A stretch of DNA of 39,245 nt from Armatimonadota bacterium. Lineage in GTDB: Bacteria > Armatimonadota > Zipacnadia > UBA1398 > JAKPQA01. This document shows, one piece after another, positions 25,628 through 33,308 of this stretch. Below the pieces are notes generated by a model. The model was given only the letters and a program-made list of their open reading frames with translations. It was not told the origin of the DNA and did not search any database. The number at the start of each line of letters is the position of its first letter. Within the stretch, counting starts at the first letter, position 1. The position numbers and the translations under genes were made by a program. The stretch lies in NCBI GenBank assembly GCA_029547025.1, contig JAKPQA010000190.1, positions 1 to 39,245 of the forward strand, read 5' to 3'.

Positions 25628-26755
25628 GTGTCCGAGGACGCCCGGAGACTCAGCGAGATTTGCCCGCTCGTTCGCCCCTGCCTGGACCGCCTCGAAGCCT
25701 ACCGGCCCGGGAAGCCCATCGAGGAGGTGCGCCGGGAGCTCGGGCTGTCCGAGGTCTATAAGCTCGCCTCCAACGAGAACCCTCTGGGGCCCTCTCGGGA
25801 GGCCATCGAGACCATGCAGCGGGTTCTGGCCGACGCCTGGCTCTACCCGGAGGACACGTGTTTCGACCTGGTTCGCGAGCTGTCCGCCCACCTGGGCGTT
25901 CCTGCGGAACGGCTCATCATCGGCCGGGGCTCCGATGAGCTGATCCACCTGATTGGCATGGCTTTCGTCAACCCGGGGGAGGAGCTCATCATGGCCGATC
26001 CTCCGTTCCCCATGTACCCCATCACGGCCACTCAGATGGATGGCTGGGCGGTTCGTGTGCCGTTGCAGGACTACACACACGACCTTCCGGCCATGGCGGC
26101 GGCCATCACACCGAAGACCAAGGTGATCTTCATCGCCAATCCCCACAATCCCACGGGGACCATCGTGCGGAAGCCTGAGCTCGAGGCGTTCCTGAGTCGG
26201 GTGCCGGATCACGCGCTGGTGGTGATGGACGAGGCGTACTGCGAGTTCGTGGATGATCCGGGCTACCCCACCTCGCTGGACTACGTGGCGGAGGGGCGGA
26301 ACGTGGTGGTGCTGCGGACGTTCAGCAAGATCTACGCCCTGGCGGGCCTGCGGGTGGGCTACGGAGTGTTCCCCGACCACCTGGCGCCGGCGGTGAAGCG
26401 GGTGCGGCCTCCGTTCAACGTGAGCACAGTGGCTCAGGCGGCCGCCGTGGCGAGCCTGCGCGACGCCGGGCAGGTGGCGCGGTCGAAGGCGTACAACATC
26501 GAGGCGCGCCGGTATCTGTGCGGCGAGTTCGACCGGCTGGGTCTGGCGTATGCGCCGAGCCAGGCGAACTTCATCCTCGTGGACCTGGGCGTCGACTGCG
26601 TCGAGGCGTTCCAGCGGCTGCTCCGCAGGGGCTACATCGTGCGCACCGGTGACGTGTTCGACCTGCCCACCCATGTCCGAGTCAGCTTCGGCACACCTGA
26701 GCAGAACGCGGGGTTCATCGCGGCTCTGGAGCAGGTGCTGGCCGAACTCCGTTAG
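25628..26755 (+). CDS. hisC: Histidinol-phosphate / aromatic aminotransferase
   Basis: 375 residues, the usual length. GTG 25628 with GAAGGGA nine bases upstream; earlier in-frame starts would add non-conserved residues encoded by promoter and repeat DNA. Class I/II PLP aminotransferase motifs are present: KLASNENPLGPS (substrate/cofactor loop), IIGRGSDELIHLI, FIANPHNPTGT, VVMDEAYCEF (Asp that holds the pyridine nitrogen, then Tyr), TFSKIYALAGLRVGYG with K234 as the Schiff-base lysine, and RVSFGTPEQN (substrate carboxylate Arg). HisC converts imidazole-acetol phosphate and glutamate to histidinol phosphate. Next to tyrA it may also, or mainly, transaminate phenylpyruvate, hydroxyphenylpyruvate or prephenate, as reported for several bacteria with this order. 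First gene of the hisC-tyrA-cmk-plsC operon. Confidence 0.93.
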   Translation: MSEDARRLSEICPLVRPCLDRLEAYRPGKPIEEVRRELGLSEVYKLASNENPLGPSREAIETMQRVLADAWLYPEDTCFDLVRELSAHLGVPAERLIIGRGSDELIHLIGMAFVNPGEELIMADPPFPMYPITATQMDGWAVRVPLQDYTHDLPAMAAAITPKTKVIFIANPHNPTGTIVRKPELEAFLSRVPDHALVVMDEAYCEFVDDPGYPTSLDYVAEGRNVVVLRTFSKIYALAGLRVGYGVFPDHLAPAVKRVRPPFNVSTVAQAAAVASLRDAGQVARSKAYNIEARRYLCGEFDRLGLAYAPSQANFILVDLGVDCVEAFQRLLRRGYIVRTGDVFDLPTHVRVSFGTPEQNAGFIAALEQVLAELR

Positions 26756-26767
26756 GATTGCACCCAA

Positions 26768-27673
26768 ATGGCCGAGTGCTTCGAGCGCGTGGCAATACTG
26801 GGGGTCGGCCTGATCGGCGGGTCCATGGGCATGGCGCTGCATTCGGCCGGGGCCGCCGGCATGGTGGTGGGGTGCTCGCGCACCGAGTCACGCCTGTGCG
26901 AGGCGAAGCGCCGGGGCGCCATCGACTCCTACACCACGGACCCGCTGGCCGCGGTGGACGGGGCCGACCTGGTCATTCTCTGCTTGCCCGTGGCGTCCAT
27001 TCCGGCCTCGGCGCGCACGATCGCGCCGGTCCTCAGATCGGATGCCATTGTCACCGATGTCGGCAGCGCCAAGGCGTGCATCGTGGACGCCCTCGAAGAG
27101 CTGTTCGACGGCCGGGGCCAGTTCGTGGGCGGTCATCCCATGGCGGGATCGGCCCAGCAGGGCGTCTGGCACGCGCGTGCCAACCTGTTCCATGGAGCCA
27201 CCTACTTCGTTACGCCCACCGGGCGGACGCCTTGTCGGGCCACGGACGCCGTCACCTCACTGGCGCATCAGCTGGGCGCCCGGCCGGTGCACCTTCCGCC
27301 GGTGGACCACGACCGCGTGGTGGCGGCGATCAGTCACTTGCCCCATGTGGTGGCGTCCGGCCTGGCGTCACTTGTGCCCGAGCTGTGTGGTGCGTTCGCC
27401 GACGTGGCTCTGGAGGCGGCGGCCGGCAGCTTCGCCGACGGCACGCGGGTTGCCGGGAGCGATCCTTCCCTGTGGGCCGAGATCCTGGTGCAGAACCGGG
27501 CCGAGGTGCTGCGCGCACTGGCGAGTTTCCGCGCGAGGCTGGACGCGTTCGAGTCCGCCCTCTCCGCGGGAGACGAAGCGGCCACCCGGGAGCTGTTCGG
27601 CCTCGGCACCGAGGTGCGGCGTCGGTTCGAGGCCAGAGAGGCACGGCCCGAACCGCCCGGACAGGAGGGCTGA
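26768..27673 (+). CDS. tyrA: Prephenate/arogenate dehydrogenase
   Basis: 301 residues, 12 bases behind hisC. The start of a Rossmann domain is clear: VAILGVGLIGGSMGMAL (G12, G14, G17). Further family motifs are VDGADLVILCLPVASI, DVGSAKACIVDAL, FVGGHPMAGS (the G-x-H-P-M-x-G-S motif with the catalytic His), AISHLPHVVASGL and a helical C-terminal dimerisation domain (EILVQNRAEVLRALASF). It oxidatively decarboxylates prephenate to 4-hydroxyphenylpyruvate, or arogenate to tyrosine, using NAD(P). No chorismate mutase or ACT domain is attached, so feedback control by tyrosine would need another site. The ribosome site (TAGGAT) overlaps the hisC stop, which suggests coupled translation. Confidence 0.93.
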   Translation: MAECFERVAILGVGLIGGSMGMALHSAGAAGMVVGCSRTESRLCEAKRRGAIDSYTTDPLAAVDGADLVILCLPVASIPASARTIAPVLRSDAIVTDVGSAKACIVDALEELFDGRGQFVGGHPMAGSAQQGVWHARANLFHGATYFVTPTGRTPCRATDAVTSLAHQLGARPVHLPPVDHDRVVAAISHLPHVVASGLASLVPELCGAFADVALEAAAGSFADGTRVAGSDPSLWAEILVQNRAEVLRALASFRARLDAFESALSAGDEAATRELFGLGTEVRRRFEAREARPEPPGQEG

Positions 27674-27675
27674 CT

Positions 27676-28389
27676 GTGGGATCCACCTCGAAGACGCCTC
27701 CGCGCCGTGCCCGGCCTGTCATCGCGATCGATGGGCCAGCGGGAGCCGGGAAGAGCACGGTGGCCAAGGCCGTGGCCGATCGTCTCGGGTTCATCTACAT
27801 CGACACGGGCGCCATGTACCGGGCCGTGGCGCTGCTGGCGGTCCAGCATGGCACGGGCATCCATGAGCCCGAGCGCCTGGCGGCCCTCGCCGAATCGGCT
27901 CGGTTCGAGTTCCGCCGCGATGCCCGGGGCCGGAGCCGGCTGCACCTGAATGGCGCCGATGTGGAGGATGATATCCGCACACCCGAGATCGGTCGGCTCT
28001 CGAGCCCCGTCTCGGAGGTCGCGGGTGTCCGGAGCGCCCTGGTTCCCCTGCAGAGGGCCATGGGGGCGGGTGGCGGCGTCGTGATGGAAGGCCGGGACAT
28101 CCAGACGAACGTGTTCCCCGATGCCGAGGTCAAGGTCTTCCTTACGGCCACCGAGCCGGAGCGAGTCCGGCGGCGCCGGGCCGACCTGGCCGCCCGGGGC
28201 ATCGAGAAGTCACTCGACGAGGTGCTCTTTGAGATTCGCGAGCGCGATGCCCGGGACAGCTCCCGGTCGCTGAACCCGTTGACCAAGGCCGATGATGCCG
28301 TCGAGATCCTCACTGACGGGATGCCGGTCGACGAGGTGGTCGACGCGGTCACTTCCTTGGCAGTGAAGGCGGGCGCGGGTGGTGGGTAG
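27676..28389 (+). CDS. cmk: Cytidylate kinase
   Basis: 237 residues. GTG 27676 with AGGAGGGC six bases upstream, two bases after the tyrA stop. The P-loop is IDGPAGAGKST (residues 18-28), followed by LGFIYIDTGAMYRAVAL, which binds CMP, then VMEGRDIQTNVFPDAEVKVF (CMP-binding region) and ERDARDSSRSLNPLTKADDA, the lid and nucleotide-recognition part. It phosphorylates CMP and dCMP to the diphosphates with ATP. The hisC-tyrA-(aroA)-cmk order is common in bacteria; here aroA is missing from the string. Its last 11 bases overlap the start of plsC. Confidence 0.95.
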   Translation: MGSTSKTPPRRARPVIAIDGPAGAGKSTVAKAVADRLGFIYIDTGAMYRAVALLAVQHGTGIHEPERLAALAESARFEFRRDARGRSRLHLNGADVEDDIRTPEIGRLSSPVSEVAGVRSALVPLQRAMGAGGGVVMEGRDIQTNVFPDAEVKVFLTATEPERVRRRRADLAARGIEKSLDEVLFEIRERDARDSSRSLNPLTKADDAVEILTDGMPVDEVVDAVTSLAVKAGAGGG

Positions 28390-29095
28390 GATTGCGATCC
28401 CACCGATCACCCCCCAGGTGCCCCATCCGCGGCTGTACGACCTGTGCCGCCGGATCATCGGGGCGTTCTGCTGGTTGTGTCGATGCGAGGTGACGGGGCT
28501 CGAGCACGTTCCGGCCACGGGGCCGGTGATCATCGCCTCGAACCACCAGAGCTATGCCGATCCCCCCTTGCTGTCGCGCATCACCCGGCGGCCTCTCAGC
28601 TACATTGCCAAGGAGGAGCTATTCCGGATCCCCTTGATGGGGCGGTTCATCGTGTGGGTGAATGCCTTCCCCGTGCGCCGGGGAACGGCGGACCTGCGCG
28701 CGCTTCGTGCGGGCCTCCAGGTGCTGGCGGCCGGGCGGTGTCTGGTGATCTTCCCCGAGGGGATGCGGAGCCCCGATGGCCGCCTGTTGCAGCCGGAGCT
28801 GGGAGTGGCGCTGATTGCGCTCAAGTCGCGAGCGCCGGTCCTGCCGGTGGCTCTCGATGGCTCGAACCGCGTGCTGCCGCGCAAGCCGCCCATACTGCGG
28901 CCGGCCCGGTTCCGCATCCGGGTGGGGGCGCCCATCACCTTCGAGGCGCTCTACGACAAGCGGCACTGGGAGCGCGAGGACCTGGAGTATGTGGCTCGGA
29001 CGATCATGGAGCGCATCGCCGAGCTGCTCGGGCAGACGTTCCGGTGGGAGCCGCGCGGCGCGGATGAGGGCGCCACATCGTCGTCTCCGGAGTAG
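28379..29095 (+). CDS. plsC: 1-acyl-sn-glycerol-3-phosphate acyltransferase
   Basis: 238 residues; GTG 28379 lies inside the end of cmk, with an 11-base overlap that implies translational coupling. The acyltransferase motifs are in place: ASNHQSYADPPLL, the N-H-x4-D catalytic motif (H56, D61), VNAFPVRRG, VIFPEGMRSPDGRLLQ (F-P-E-G-x-R-S, the substrate-binding motif), and PVLPVALDGSNRVLP. It moves an acyl chain to position 2 of lysophosphatidic acid to make phosphatidic acid. The N-terminal hydrophobic stretch about residues 20-45 may anchor it to the membrane. A cmk-plsC pair is also known in Firmicutes and others. Its stop is eight bases from the stop of the convergent GH78-like gene. Confidence 0.93.
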   Translation: MVGRIAIPPITPQVPHPRLYDLCRRIIGAFCWLCRCEVTGLEHVPATGPVIIASNHQSYADPPLLSRITRRPLSYIAKEELFRIPLMGRFIVWVNAFPVRRGTADLRALRAGLQVLAAGRCLVIFPEGMRSPDGRLLQPELGVALIALKSRAPVLPVALDGSNRVLPRKPPILRPARFRIRVGAPITFEALYDKRHWEREDLEYVARTIMERIAELLGQTFRWEPRGADEGATSSSPE

Positions 29096-29103
29096 CGGTG
29101 GTG

Positions 29104-31545
29104 TCAGGCGCGGGCCTGGAGCGTGTGGTTCCCGGGTTCGAGCTCGAACACGATGTAGCCCCGCTCGGACCAGGCCGACCGCACCTCGGGCTTGGCGGCG
29201 CCCAGCCCGCCAGCTCGCCAGACCAGAGCTCCGTTGAGCTCGATGGTCTCCCAATGGTTGGGCGTGATCTCCGGAATGCACAACCGTCCCACGGTGCCCT
29301 CGGGCACGGTGGAGTGGAGCGTGAACGCGTCCCCGGCCGGATCGCCCACCCACGAGGCGGCGATCTCACCGTGGGGCGAGGGCACGATGCCCTTCATCCA
29401 CCTGACCCCGGCGCAGCGGGGGCGCACCGCGAAGGTGGCATAGCCCGGGCGAAGGGGACGGACGCCCAGAAACTCGGCCGACAGGTCATAGGTGGGCCCG
29501 CCGGACCACGCGTGGCAGAGGCTCCACACGGGCCGCCAGGTCTCCCAGCACGTGGTGGCTCCCGCGTCGAGCATGGCCCCCCAGCGCTGCCGTATGTAGT
29601 CCAGTGCCGCCTCGTGCTGCCCCTGTTGGTATAGGGCCTGCAGGAGGTAGAAAGAGAAGTAGGGCGACCCCACCTGCACCACGCCCGGCGAGGGTTCGCG
29701 AACGGCTTCGAGCGCGCGCGACGCCTCTTCGGGATTGTCGAACACGCCGAAGAGCACCGCCAGGGCGTTGGCCTGTTGGCCGATCTTGGCGCTCCATTCC
29801 TCGCCCTCACGGCAGTCGACCAGAGCCCCCCTCTCGGGACACAGGAACCGCTCGCGGATGGCTTGGCGAAGCTCCTGTGCCCGGTGATGGTAGTGGGCCG
29901 CCTGCTCGCCCCGGCCCGTGGCCGAGGCGATGAGTTCGGCGTGCCGGAGCGCACCGAGGTAGAAGCAGTTGAGGGCCGCGACCTCACCGCGCTTGTCCAC
30001 GTCGGCCCAGTCGATGAACACCCAGTGAGGCACGTTGCCGAGTACGCCGTGAGCGTCGATGAGGGACTCGAACCACCCGACGACTCGCGCCACCGCCGGC
30101 ATGAGCTCGGCCAGGAGCTCGCCATCGCCCGAGTACAGATAGTGCTCCCACAACGAGATGATCCACAGGCAGGCGAAATCGGGGATGAGCTGGTCGGTGG
30201 CCGCCGGGTAGCAGGCATGGACGAGCCCGTCGGGCCGCTGCGACTGAGCGATCTGCCGGAGCCCGCGCCGCATCAGCCGGGTATCGCCGAAAGCGTAGTA
30301 GGTGATGAGCGCCTGGATCCGCGCATCGCCCCACCACTGGCCCCGCTCCCGCCAGGGGCAGTCGATGTACGCGTCCTCCATGCAGAGCTGGGTCGTGTAG
30401 GTGCCGATGTCCCAGATCTGGTTCAGCACCGGGTCCGAGCTCTCGAAGCTCCCATAGTACTCGACGGGATAGCCACAGAAGCTCACGTACACGGCGCGTA
30501 GGCCGATGGGTCTGGACGCATTGCGGACCTCGATGTGCATGAACCGGAACGCCCGGGGCATGACCGGCTCGTAGGTCTGGAGCCCATCGCGCAGGATCAC
30601 CCGGTCGGCGTAGTTGAGCTGCTGGCGGCAGCAATCCACACGGCCATCGACCAGCGCTTCGCTGTAGGCAATGTCCACGATGGCGCCATCGGCTCCGTTG
30701 ATCACAAGCACCGGGTAGCCGGCCACCTCGCGAGCGAAGTCGACCACCATGTAGACCGCTTCACCGGCCGCGCCGGGCTGGATGATGGTCTCGCGCTCGT
30801 CCGGCGCCAGAGCGGCACACCGGTGGCGTATGGACTCGCTCCCCAGTCCGATGTGATGGCCCGAGGCGACCAGCTGGGCCACAGAACCCGGGGCCATTGG
30901 GTCCATGCCGGCGGGCGCCACGCAGTGGCCGACCTCGCGCACCGACTCGGGGTAGAGCGGCATCTCATAGAGGTGCGGAATGCCGCGTGGCTCGAGCTCC
31001 TGCCACGGGTCCAGCGCGGCCGGTCCCAAGACCGTGGCGCTCTCCCAGCCGGAGTCATCGTATCCCGGGTGCTCCCAGCCCACGGGCTCCCGGCGCGTGT
31101 CGCGGATCTCGGGATAGCCCTGTTGGGCACAGAGCCGGGGCACATCAGCCTGGTAATCCTCCGCCGGGCAGACGCGCCACTCGGGTCCGGTGCTCAGATC
31201 GACGCCTTGCACGGCTGCTTGGCCGATCAGCGCTCCGCGGACGGGCATGAAGTTGAACACGGGGCAGCCCAGGTGGTGCACGAGGAAGGCGAGCACGTTC
31301 TCCCCGGTCTGCAGGTAGGGAGCGATGTCGTACGTGTCATAGGAGGGGGTGGAGACATGATAGCGTGCGGGGCCCCGGCCCACAAAGTGACCATTCACGT
31401 AGAAGCAATAGCGGCTGTCCGCGCAGCAGTGTACGACGGCTTCGGAGGGTACGTCGTCGAGCACGAACGCACGCCGCGCGCGCATATAGCGGTTGGGTAG
31501 GGCGGGGTCCTCGGCAGTCCAGATCCACGATGCGTGCCACTCCAC
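29104..31545 (-). CDS. GH78 alpha-L-rhamnosidase-like enzyme
   Basis: 813 residues, GTG at 31545 with TGAGG eight bases upstream. No signal peptide, so it probably acts inside the cell on imported oligosaccharides or glycosides. Domain order fits GH78: an N-terminal beta sandwich (WHASWIWTAEDPALPNRYMR, FYVNGHFVGRGPARYH), a second beta domain, an (alpha/alpha)6 barrel from about residue 370, and a C-terminal beta domain (VRPLRPGYATFAVRPRC). The signature is AYIDCPWRERGQWWGDARIQ, with E400 as the likely general acid, and WETW about residue 665 for the second acid. It releases L-rhamnose from pectin side chains (rhamnogalacturonan) or glycosides, in line with the pectin-active genes earlier in the window. 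Confidence 0.88.
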   Translation of the reverse strand: MEWHASWIWTAEDPALPNRYMRARRAFVLDDVPSEAVVHCCADSRYCFYVNGHFVGRGPARYHVSTPSYDTYDIAPYLQTGENVLAFLVHHLGCPVFNFMPVRGALIGQAAVQGVDLSTGPEWRVCPAEDYQADVPRLCAQQGYPEIRDTRREPVGWEHPGYDDSGWESATVLGPAALDPWQELEPRGIPHLYEMPLYPESVREVGHCVAPAGMDPMAPGSVAQLVASGHHIGLGSESIRHRCAALAPDERETIIQPGAAGEAVYMVVDFAREVAGYPVLVINGADGAIVDIAYSEALVDGRVDCCRQQLNYADRVILRDGLQTYEPVMPRAFRFMHIEVRNASRPIGLRAVYVSFCGYPVEYYGSFESSDPVLNQIWDIGTYTTQLCMEDAYIDCPWRERGQWWGDARIQALITYYAFGDTRLMRRGLRQIAQSQRPDGLVHACYPAATDQLIPDFACLWIISLWEHYLYSGDGELLAELMPAVARVVGWFESLIDAHGVLGNVPHWVFIDWADVDKRGEVAALNCFYLGALRHAELIASATGRGEQAAHYHHRAQELRQAIRERFLCPERGALVDCREGEEWSAKIGQQANALAVLFGVFDNPEEASRALEAVREPSPGVVQVGSPYFSFYLLQALYQQGQHEAALDYIRQRWGAMLDAGATTCWETWRPVWSLCHAWSGGPTYDLSAEFLGVRPLRPGYATFAVRPRCAGVRWMKGIVPSPHGEIAASWVGDPAGDAFTLHSTVPEGTVGRLCIPEITPNHWETIELNGALVWRAGGLGAAKPEVRSAWSERGYIVFELEPGNHTLQARA

Positions 31546-31849
31546 GGCAGCGCCTCACCCGCGTTCCCTCAAGCGCTCGCCCGCACACCGAACGAGCCCG
31601 CCAGAGCTCCATCTGAGCGGTCAACGCCGCGCTGCCCCTGACAGTTCCCGGGGGGAGCGAGCCGGCGGCGGGGGCCGTGGCAGGCTACCGCATGTCCCCA
31701 ACCCGGCGCACGGGGAGGTGTGGGGCGAAGCAGACCGGCCGAAAGGGCCAACATCGGCCGCCGAACCGACGATCAGCGCTGGGCAAGAGGTTCAGGCGCA
31801 GCCGACGCGAATCCTCCCCCGAGTTCGTGCGTCATGCGGGTGTGGAGCC
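31546..31849. other. Divergent intergenic region
   Basis: 304 bases between the divergent GH78-like and cNMP-binding genes. No frame has coding character throughout, no repeat is found, and no clear promoter pair is seen. It presumably holds both promoters. Confidence 0.35.
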
Positions 31850-32284
31850 ATGGTCAAGACGGAGGACCTCAACTTCATCGATGCCTTTCGCGAGCTCGAC
31901 GGGCGTCAGCTCGCCGAGGTGCGTGAGCGGCTGGTCACTGGGCGCTACCGGGGAGGACAGGCGATCTTCCAGGAGGGCGACCCGGGCCTCGCCATGTACT
32001 TCATCCTCGAAGGCAGTGTCCAGATCTGCCGACGCACCCAGCAGGGCACGCGCCAGCTCATCGAGCGGATTCGGTCCGGGCATGTTTTCGGTGAGATGGC
32101 CATCATCGATGGCGGCCCCCGCTCCGCCACAGCCCTGGCCGTGGGGGATACGAAACTGGCCGTTCTGGGCCGGAAGGACTTCGAGGCGCTGATGGAAGCC
32201 CAGCCCCGGATAGCCGCCCTGCTGCTCCGCCGGATCTCGCGGATGCTCTCCCTGCGCTTGCGCCGCACGAACGCGATGCTCTAG
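31850..32284 (+). CDS. Stand-alone cyclic-nucleotide-binding domain protein
   Basis: 144 residues, ATG 31850 with GTGGAG four bases upstream. It is almost entirely a cNMP-binding beta barrel of the CAP_ED type: YRGGQAIFQEGDPGLAMYFI, LEGSVQICRR, HVFGEMAIIDGGPRSATALA (the phosphate-binding cassette F-G-E-M...P-R-S-A-T), AVGDTKLAVLGRKDFEALME, then a short helix. There is no helix-turn-helix after the dimer helix, so it is not a Crp/Fnr regulator as it stands. It could sense cAMP, cGMP or another ligand and act through a partner. Twelve bases separate its stop from that of the convergent nucleoside hydrolase. Confidence 0.9.
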   Translation: MVKTEDLNFIDAFRELDGRQLAEVRERLVTGRYRGGQAIFQEGDPGLAMYFILEGSVQICRRTQQGTRQLIERIRSGHVFGEMAIIDGGPRSATALAVGDTKLAVLGRKDFEALMEAQPRIAALLLRRISRMLSLRLRRTNAML

Positions 32285-32296
32285 CGCCCCACCGGC

Positions 32297-33247
32297 CTAA
32301 CGGCGCAGCGCCCGGTTGCGACAGCCCGTGACGATTCGATCGACGTAGAAGCGCATGAACGCCCTGGCATCCGGCCTCACGCCCACCTCGGCGTTCGGGC
32401 GGAGTCCACCCACCACACGCGTGTAGCCCTCGGCGTCCACCTCGATGTGGCTGCGCTTCACGCCAAAGAACCGGCGGTCGAAGGCCCAGGCCAGGGCGAC
32501 GGGATCGTAGAGGATGGGCGTCTCGTTGCCCCACAGCCGGTACAGCTCCTCCAGCGCGTCGGTCAGTGGCGTCTTCTGCGAAAAGAGGACCGCCCGCTGA
32601 TCCGCCTCGAGCCGCATCATGGCCGTGATGTCGAGCCCGGCCATGCGGATGGGGATCCCCGAGGTGAACATGGCCTGGGCGGCCGGCACATCCATCTTGA
32701 TGTTGAACTCGGGGTCGGGTGGCGGCTTCAGGTTGTAGCCCACGTACGCGGAGCCCGCCATGGTCGCGATGCCTCTGACCATCGGCGCGATTCCCGGGTC
32801 CTTCGCCAGAGCGTCCATGATGTTGGTCTCGGGGCCCACCACGACCAGCACGACCTCACCGGGGGCCTGGCGCACGTGCTCGATGATGAAGTCCGCCGCC
32901 GGCTGGTTGATGGGGATCTTGGCCGTGAAGCCTTCGCCCCACTTGCACTGGGGGTAGTAGTCCGACGGGCTCGAGCGGCCGACGGCCACGGGCACGTCAT
33001 CGCGCCCCGCCAGGTGCAGCATGCGGCAGGCGATGCGGGCCTTGGCCTCGGTGGGGCCCTGCGAGGTGGTCACCCCGATGAGCTCGACCTCGGGGCAGAC
33101 GAGGGCCAGGGCCAGGCAGAAGGCGTCATCGATGTCGCCGCCGATGTCGGTGTCCAGGATCACCTTGACCTTGCCACCGGTCGAGGACCACGTGGGTGCC
33201 CCCGCGATCAGCGCGGGGCAGAGCAAGGGGATCAACCAGTGTCCCAA
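32297..33247 (-). CDS. Exported inosine-uridine-preferring nucleoside hydrolase family protein
   Basis: 316 residues if TTG at 33247 is the start, with GGAGAGGTGA giving a good nine-base spacing; GTG at 33256 is an alternative but abuts the ribosome site. The first about 18 residues (GHWLIPLLCPALIAGAP) look like a signal peptide. Then comes KVILDTDIGGDIDDAFCLAL, the D-T-D-x-G-x-D-x-D-D calcium and ribose site (D32-D41), followed by GVTTSQGPTE, PVAVGRSSPSDYY, VVVGPETNIMDAL, MDVPAAQAMF and PILYDPVALAWAFD. The family cleaves N-glycosidic bonds of nucleosides to free base and ribose. Third in a row after the beta-lactamase-fold and NamZ genes on the same strand, which suggests salvage of wall and nucleoside fragments. 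An exported nucleoside hydrolase is less usual than the cytoplasmic kind. Confidence 0.85.
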   Translation of the reverse strand: MGHWLIPLLCPALIAGAPTWSSTGGKVKVILDTDIGGDIDDAFCLALALVCPEVELIGVTTSQGPTEAKARIACRMLHLAGRDDVPVAVGRSSPSDYYPQCKWGEGFTAKIPINQPAADFIIEHVRQAPGEVVLVVVGPETNIMDALAKDPGIAPMVRGIATMAGSAYVGYNLKPPPDPEFNIKMDVPAAQAMFTSGIPIRMAGLDITAMMRLEADQRAVLFSQKTPLTDALEELYRLWGNETPILYDPVALAWAFDRRFFGVKRSHIEVDAEGYTRVVGGLRPNAEVGVRPDARAFMRFYVDRIVTGCRNRALRR

Positions 33248-33308
33248 GGGACTCACCTCTCCGGCAATCCACCGCCCAGACGCCTCGTACCGGCCGGGCC
33301 GCGGCACC

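Noticed and set aside
24950-26842. A 630-codon open frame antisense to hisC and the repeat
   Set aside because: High GC gives long stop-free frames on the opposite strand of real genes; its translation is Arg/His/Pro-rich with no domain and it opposes a clear hisC.
26758-27675. Upstream extension of the cmk frame across tyrA
   Set aside because: It merely shadows tyrA in another frame; the P-loop follows directly after GTG 27676.
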